This document shows positions 4,673 to 7,366 of a stretch of DNA of 7,366 nt, in pieces; position 1 is the stretch's first letter, and each line of letters begins with the position of its first letter. The stretch comes from Planctomycetota bacterium. GTDB taxonomy: Bacteria > Planctomycetota > GCA-002687715. The translations under genes were made by a program, and so were the position numbers. Under the pieces are notes generated by a model. The model was given only the letters and a program-made list of their open reading frames with translations, did not search any database and was not told the DNA's origin. Location: assembly GCA_013213915.1 (NCBI GenBank), contig JABSRK010000184.1:1-7366 (forward strand). Reading direction: 5' to 3'.

Positions 4673-6114
4673 TAGCGGTAGTGCCCCGGCTTGAACGGAC
4701 CATTCTGCGGAATGCCCAGGTAGCTGGCCTGTTCCTCCGTGAGTTCGGTGAGGACGACACCGAGCTTATCGAGGTGCAGCCGCGCCACCTCCTCGTCGAG
4801 GTGCTTGGGCAACGTGTAGACGCCGTTGTCGTACTCCGAGTTCTTGGTCCAGAGTTCAATCTGGGCGAGGACCTGGTTGGTGAACGAGTTCGACATCACG
4901 AAGGAGGGGTGTCCGGTCGCGCAGCCGAGATTCAGCAGTCGTCCTTCGGCCAGGATGATCACGGAGTGGCCGTCTGCGAATCTCCACTCATCGACCTGTG
5001 GCTTGATATTGACTCGCTCGATCCCTGGCGTCTTGGTCAACTCGGCCATCTGGATCTCGTTGTCGAAGTGGCCGATGTTGCCGACGATGGCGTTGTGCTT
5101 CATCGCCGCCATGTGCTCGGCGGTGATGATGTCCTTGTTTCCCGTGCAGGTGACAAAGAGATCCGCGTCCCCGACGACATCCTCGATACGGCGGACCTGG
5201 TATCCCTCCATCGCGGCCTGCAGCGCGCAGATGGGGTCAATCTCGGTGACGATCACGCGAGCTCCCTGGCCGCGCAGCGATTGGGCGCAGCCCTTGCCAA
5301 CGTCGCCGTACCCGCACACGACCGCCACCTTGCCCGCGAGCATCACGTCCGTGGCACGGCAGATCCCGTCGACCAACGAGTGTCGGCAACCGTAGAGGTT
5401 GTCGAACTTCGACTTGGTGACCGAATCGTTCACGTTGATGGCGGGGAAGGGGAGCATGCCCTGTTCTTGCAACTGATACAGACGATGGACACCCGTGGTC
5501 GTCTCTTCGGAGACACCCTGGATCATCGCCGCCGCCCGGCTCCACCTGTCCTTGCTGCTTGTGAGGCTCGCGCGGAGGATCGCGAGGACCTCGCGCCACT
5601 CCTCGGAATCGGCCTCGGTCGGATCGGGGACGGCCCCGGCCTGTTCGAATTCGGCGCCTTTCATGACTAGCAGCGTCGCGTCGCCGCCGTCGTCGACGAT
5701 GGTGTTCGGGCCATCAGCGTCGGGCCAGGTCAGCGCCTGTTCCGTGCACCACCAGTACTCTTCCAGGGTCTCGCCCTTCCACGCGAAGACCGGGATGCCC
5801 TTGGGATCTTCCGGGGTCCCCTCGCGGCCGACGGCGATGGCAGCGGCGGCGTGGTCCTGGGTCGAGAAGATGTTGCACGACGCCCAGCGAACCGTCGCGC
5901 CGAGATCGATGAGAGTCTCGATGAGAACCGCGGTCTGGATGGTCATGTGGAGGGAGCCCGTGATGCGGGCCCCGGCGAGTGGCTTGGACTCGCCGTAACG
6001 GTGACGAAGGGCCATGAGTCCGGGCATCTCGTGTTCGGCGAGTTCGATCTCCTTGCGGCCGAAGGCGGCGAGTGAAAGGTCTGCGACCTTGTAATCCAGT
6101 TGCTTGACGGTCAT
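4669..6114 (-). CDS. ahcY: S-adenosylhomocysteine hydrolase (adenosylhomocysteinase)
   Basis: AhcY splits S-adenosylhomocysteine into adenosine and homocysteine, using bound NAD. It removes the product inhibitor of methyltransferases and feeds the methionine cycle. All key residues are in place in the 481-residue protein. H56 is in SLHM and D141 is in VDDGGD. E204 is in SEETTTGVH. N229, K234, D238 and N239 are in the segment NDSVTKSKFDN. C243 follows. The Rossmann loop is GYGDVGKG at 258-265 and H349 is in IGHFDNE. The C-terminus is KPGHYRY, with K475 and Y479 reaching the partner subunit's NAD. Residues about 151-191 are the insertion found in many bacterial and plant enzymes and absent from the 432-residue human one. 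GGAGAA (6126-6121) precedes the ATG by 6 nt. That ATG overlaps the upstream gene's stop as ATGA, and the downstream hydrolase overlaps the ahcY stop. Confidence 0.98.
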   Translation of the reverse strand: MTVKQLDYKVADLSLAAFGRKEIELAEHEMPGLMALRHRYGESKPLAGARITGSLHMTIQTAVLIETLIDLGATVRWASCNIFSTQDHAAAAIAVGREGTPEDPKGIPVFAWKGETLEEYWWCTEQALTWPDADGPNTIVDDGGDATLLVMKGAEFEQAGAVPDPTEADSEEWREVLAILRASLTSSKDRWSRAAAMIQGVSEETTTGVHRLYQLQEQGMLPFPAINVNDSVTKSKFDNLYGCRHSLVDGICRATDVMLAGKVAVVCGYGDVGKGCAQSLRGQGARVIVTEIDPICALQAAMEGYQVRRIEDVVGDADLFVTCTGNKDIITAEHMAAMKHNAIVGNIGHFDNEIQMAELTKTPGIERVNIKPQVDEWRFADGHSVIILAEGRLLNLGCATGHPSFVMSNSFTNQVLAQIELWTKNSEYDNGVYTLPKHLDEEVARLHLDKLGVVLTELTEEQASYLGIPQNGPFKPGHYRY

Positions 6115-7100
6115 GGGTGATTCTCCGGTGATTCCGATGGCCCCTTCCGTGCACGGATGAGGAAGAGGGGTAGTTCGACCCGTGCGCCGTCGGGGTGCTC
6201 GGGGGTGTATGCGTCTTCGACGGACTCATGGATGATGTCGACGAAGCCGACGTCAGTGAGCCGCGCTGTGAGGTCGCGCGGTTCCATGCCCAGTCGGAGA
6301 TCGGCCATGGTGTCGCGCATCCAGGCCTCACGATGGGGGAGCAGGTCCTCGGCGACGAGGACGCCACCCGGTTTGAGGACACGAGAGGCTTCGCGAAAAA
6401 ATGCCGTGGGGTCAGGGGCGTGGTGCAGCACCATCCCTGCCAAGATCGCGTCAACCTCGCCGTCGGCGAGGGGGAGATCGTCGATCTCGCCGCAACGAAA
6501 CTCGAGTTCGCAGCGCGAGCCCTCCAGGTTTTGCTTCGCCGCCTCGAGCATGCCGGGCGCGTGGTCGACGAGGATGATCCTGGATACGAGCGATGCGAGG
6601 CCGCTCGCAAGGTAGCCTGTGCCGCAGCCGACGTCGGCGACGACGAGCCCGCTGGGGACGAGGCTGGCAGCGACACGTGCACGAGCGACGCCCGTGCGAA
6701 AGTCGGAGCCGATCATGTCCCACTCCGGCGCCACCTGGTCGAAGTATGCACGGCTGCGGTGGCGACGTGCCTCCAAGACTTCGGCCAGCCGCTCGATGTC
6801 TGTTTTCGTATCCGTCGAGCGTGCGAGTTCCGCCTCGACCGCAACCCAGAGTTCGGAGGGGAGCGCGCCGTTCTTGCGCAGGCTCACGAAGGTCCATGTG
6901 CCCTCCTTGCGATCTTGCACCAGCCCGGCCTCGCGGAGCTGTCGAAGGTGGTTGCCGAGGCGGGAGGCGGACAATCCCAAGACGCTGGCCAGCTCGCCCA
7001 CCGCCAGTTCCTCACGTCCGCGCAGGCCGAGGCCGCGCAGCCGGGTCCGGTCGGCGAGAAGGCGGAAGAGTTCGGGGAGGGTAGTGGTCATGGCGCACAT
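6111..7100 (-). CDS. ArsR-family HTH regulator fused to a SAM-dependent methyltransferase domain (SahR-like)
   Basis: Residues about 8-75 form an ArsR winged helix: LFRLLADRTRLR at 11-22, ELASVLGLSASRLGNHLRQL with the recognition helix at about 45-57, then the wing DRKEGTWTFVSL. The Cys-rich metal-binding motif of ArsR/SmtB is replaced by LAVGEL, so it is not a classical metal sensor. Residues about 118-260 are a class I methyltransferase fold. Motif I is ADVGCGTGY (155-163), with acidic D179 after the second strand, and HHAPDPTAFFREASRVLKPGG spans motifs II-III. Fusions of this kind beside ahcY are known as SahR in Proteobacteria. There the methyltransferase-like domain senses S-adenosylhomocysteine and controls methionine-cycle genes. 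That role is likely here but orthology is not proven. The start at ATG 7100 lies inside a palindrome; ATG 7091-7089, three codons in, is the alternative. Neither has a Shine-Dalgarno sequence. Its stop overlaps the ahcY start by 4 bp. Confidence 0.92.
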   Translation of the reverse strand: MCAMTTTLPELFRLLADRTRLRGLGLRGREELAVGELASVLGLSASRLGNHLRQLREAGLVQDRKEGTWTFVSLRKNGALPSELWVAVEAELARSTDTKTDIERLAEVLEARRHRSRAYFDQVAPEWDMIGSDFRTGVARARVAASLVPSGLVVADVGCGTGYLASGLASLVSRIILVDHAPGMLEAAKQNLEGSRCELEFRCGEIDDLPLADGEVDAILAGMVLHHAPDPTAFFREASRVLKPGGVLVAEDLLPHREAWMRDTMADLRLGMEPRDLTARLTDVGFVDIIHESVEDAYTPEHPDGARVELPLFLIRARKGPSESPENHP

Positions 7101-7122
7101 TGATCATAACTTCATGATCAAT
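7099..7122. promoter_or_regulatory. 24-bp palindrome at the operon start: probable autoregulatory operator
   Basis: The arms ATTGATCAT (7099-7107) and ATGATCAAT (7114-7122) are perfect 9-bp inverted repeats around the 6-bp spacer AACTTC. Arms separated by six bases fit the geometry of ArsR/SmtB-family operators. The right arm of the minus-strand reading contains TATGAT (7108-7103), a 5-of-6 match to a -10 box, so a bound dimer would block transcription. If that -10 is used, transcription starts near 7096 and translation would have to begin at ATG 7091. The palindrome is AT-rich in a GC-rich region. That the ArsR-methyltransferase protein binds it is inferred. Confidence 0.75.
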
Positions 7123-7166
7123 TGAATAAAGAAGGTGCGCCGAGATTTGGGGATGGCGGACGTTCG

Positions 7167-7192
7167 GACCTTATCTCCGTTGAGGCAAGGTC
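7167..7192. other. Intergenic hairpin between the right-edge gene and the regulator operon
   Basis: GACCTT (7167-7172) pairs with AAGGTC (7187-7192). After one A/C mismatch, four more pairs (including one G-U) close a tetraloop at 7178-7181. It lies 25 bp beyond the stop of the minus-strand gene entering from the right and about 45 bp before the operator. There is no T run on either strand. It may mark the 3' end of the right-edge transcript. Confidence 0.35.
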
Positions 7193-7217
7193 TTATAGAC
7201 GATCCAAGCGGCCCGTA

Positions 7218-7366
7218 TCAGCCCTCGCCGGCCATGAAGTCCAGGGGCGGTGGCTCCCGTCGGGGTAGCCGGCCAAAGCGGGCCCGGAACGCCTCCACCG
7301 TCAGGTTGGCCGCCGCGGCGAGCTTTCCCACGCGCTCCGGCGAGTCGAAATCCGACTGACGCAGTC
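7218..7366 (-). CDS. C-terminal 48 residues of an unidentified protein (runs off right edge)
   Basis: On the minus strand one frame stays open from the window edge to TGA at 7220-7218. Its last residues include DFDSPERVGKLAAAANLTVE, then AFRARFGRLPRREPPPLDFM and the end AGEG. The helix-like ERVGKLAAAANLTVEAFRARF followed by a Pro/Arg-rich tail looks like genuine protein. GC-rich third positions support coding. I do not recognise the family from this fragment. The gene lies upstream of the SahR-like operon on the same strand, separated by 117 bp that hold a hairpin and the operator, so it is probably a separate transcript. Confidence 0.6.
   Translation of the reverse strand, partial: LRQSDFDSPERVGKLAAAANLTVEAFRARFGRLPRREPPPLDFMAGEG

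Noticed and set aside
3533..4675. Long plus-strand open frame of 380 codons
   Set aside because: It runs antisense to the clear alpha/beta hydrolase and through the macro-domain gene in another frame; its translation has no recognisable domain and is typical of a GC-rich shadow frame.
4543..5670. Plus-strand open frame of 375 codons
   Set aside because: It is antisense to the unmistakable ahcY; its composition mirrors the reverse complement of ahcY codons.
5714..6682. Minus-strand open frame of 322 codons in another frame
   Set aside because: It overlaps both ahcY and the ArsR-methyltransferase gene out of frame and reads as Ser/Arg/Pro-rich low-complexity sequence.
6115..7220. SAH or SAM riboswitch for the ahcY operon
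   Set aside because: Only 6 nt separate the ahcY ribosome binding site from its ATG, that site lies inside the upstream gene, and the leader before the regulator is too short and lacks the conserved riboswitch core. Control by the palindrome and the fused regulator explains the site better.

Overview
The window is GC-rich bacterial chromosome carrying ordinary housekeeping genes, with no mobile element, CRISPR array or phage region visible. The best lineage clue is the secreted protein at 1217-2488. Its C-terminal domain resembles the tail domain repeated across many secreted proteins of marine Planctomycetota. Several genes lack a Shine-Dalgarno sequence, which fits, but the placement is an inference only.

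Left part (1-1069, all minus strand): smpB is followed 49 bp downstream by ssrA (tmRNA), so both partners of trans-translation sit together. The tmRNA encodes the tag ANSNFALAA, lacks an encoded CCA, and is followed almost directly by a strong GC-rich hairpin. Beyond it lies the start of an unidentified small basic protein that runs off the left edge.

Middle (1150-3860): on the plus strand are a secreted beta-propeller-like protein with a readable promoter and a multi-pass membrane protein of the Mpo1/DUF962 family. A minus-strand tRNA-Leu(CAG) with its own rho-independent terminator comes next, then a plus-strand macro-domain protein. The macro-domain gene converges with the next operon, overlapping its last gene by 4 bp, and an inverted repeat sits at the junction.

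Right part (7100 down to 3857, minus strand): three genes joined by two 4-bp overlaps form a compact operon. The first is an ArsR-type winged-helix domain fused to a SAM-dependent methyltransferase fold. The second is ahcY (S-adenosylhomocysteine hydrolase). The third is an alpha/beta hydrolase starting at TTG. A 24-bp palindrome (9-bp arms, 6-bp spacer) lies on the first start codon. The arrangement matches the known SahR concept, in which an ArsR-methyltransferase fusion senses S-adenosylhomocysteine and controls ahcY. The coupled hydrolase is the unexplained member and the most interesting part of the window. At the right edge is the last 48 codons of another minus-strand gene.

No gene-free stretch exceeds 300 bases; the largest is 1070-1216.
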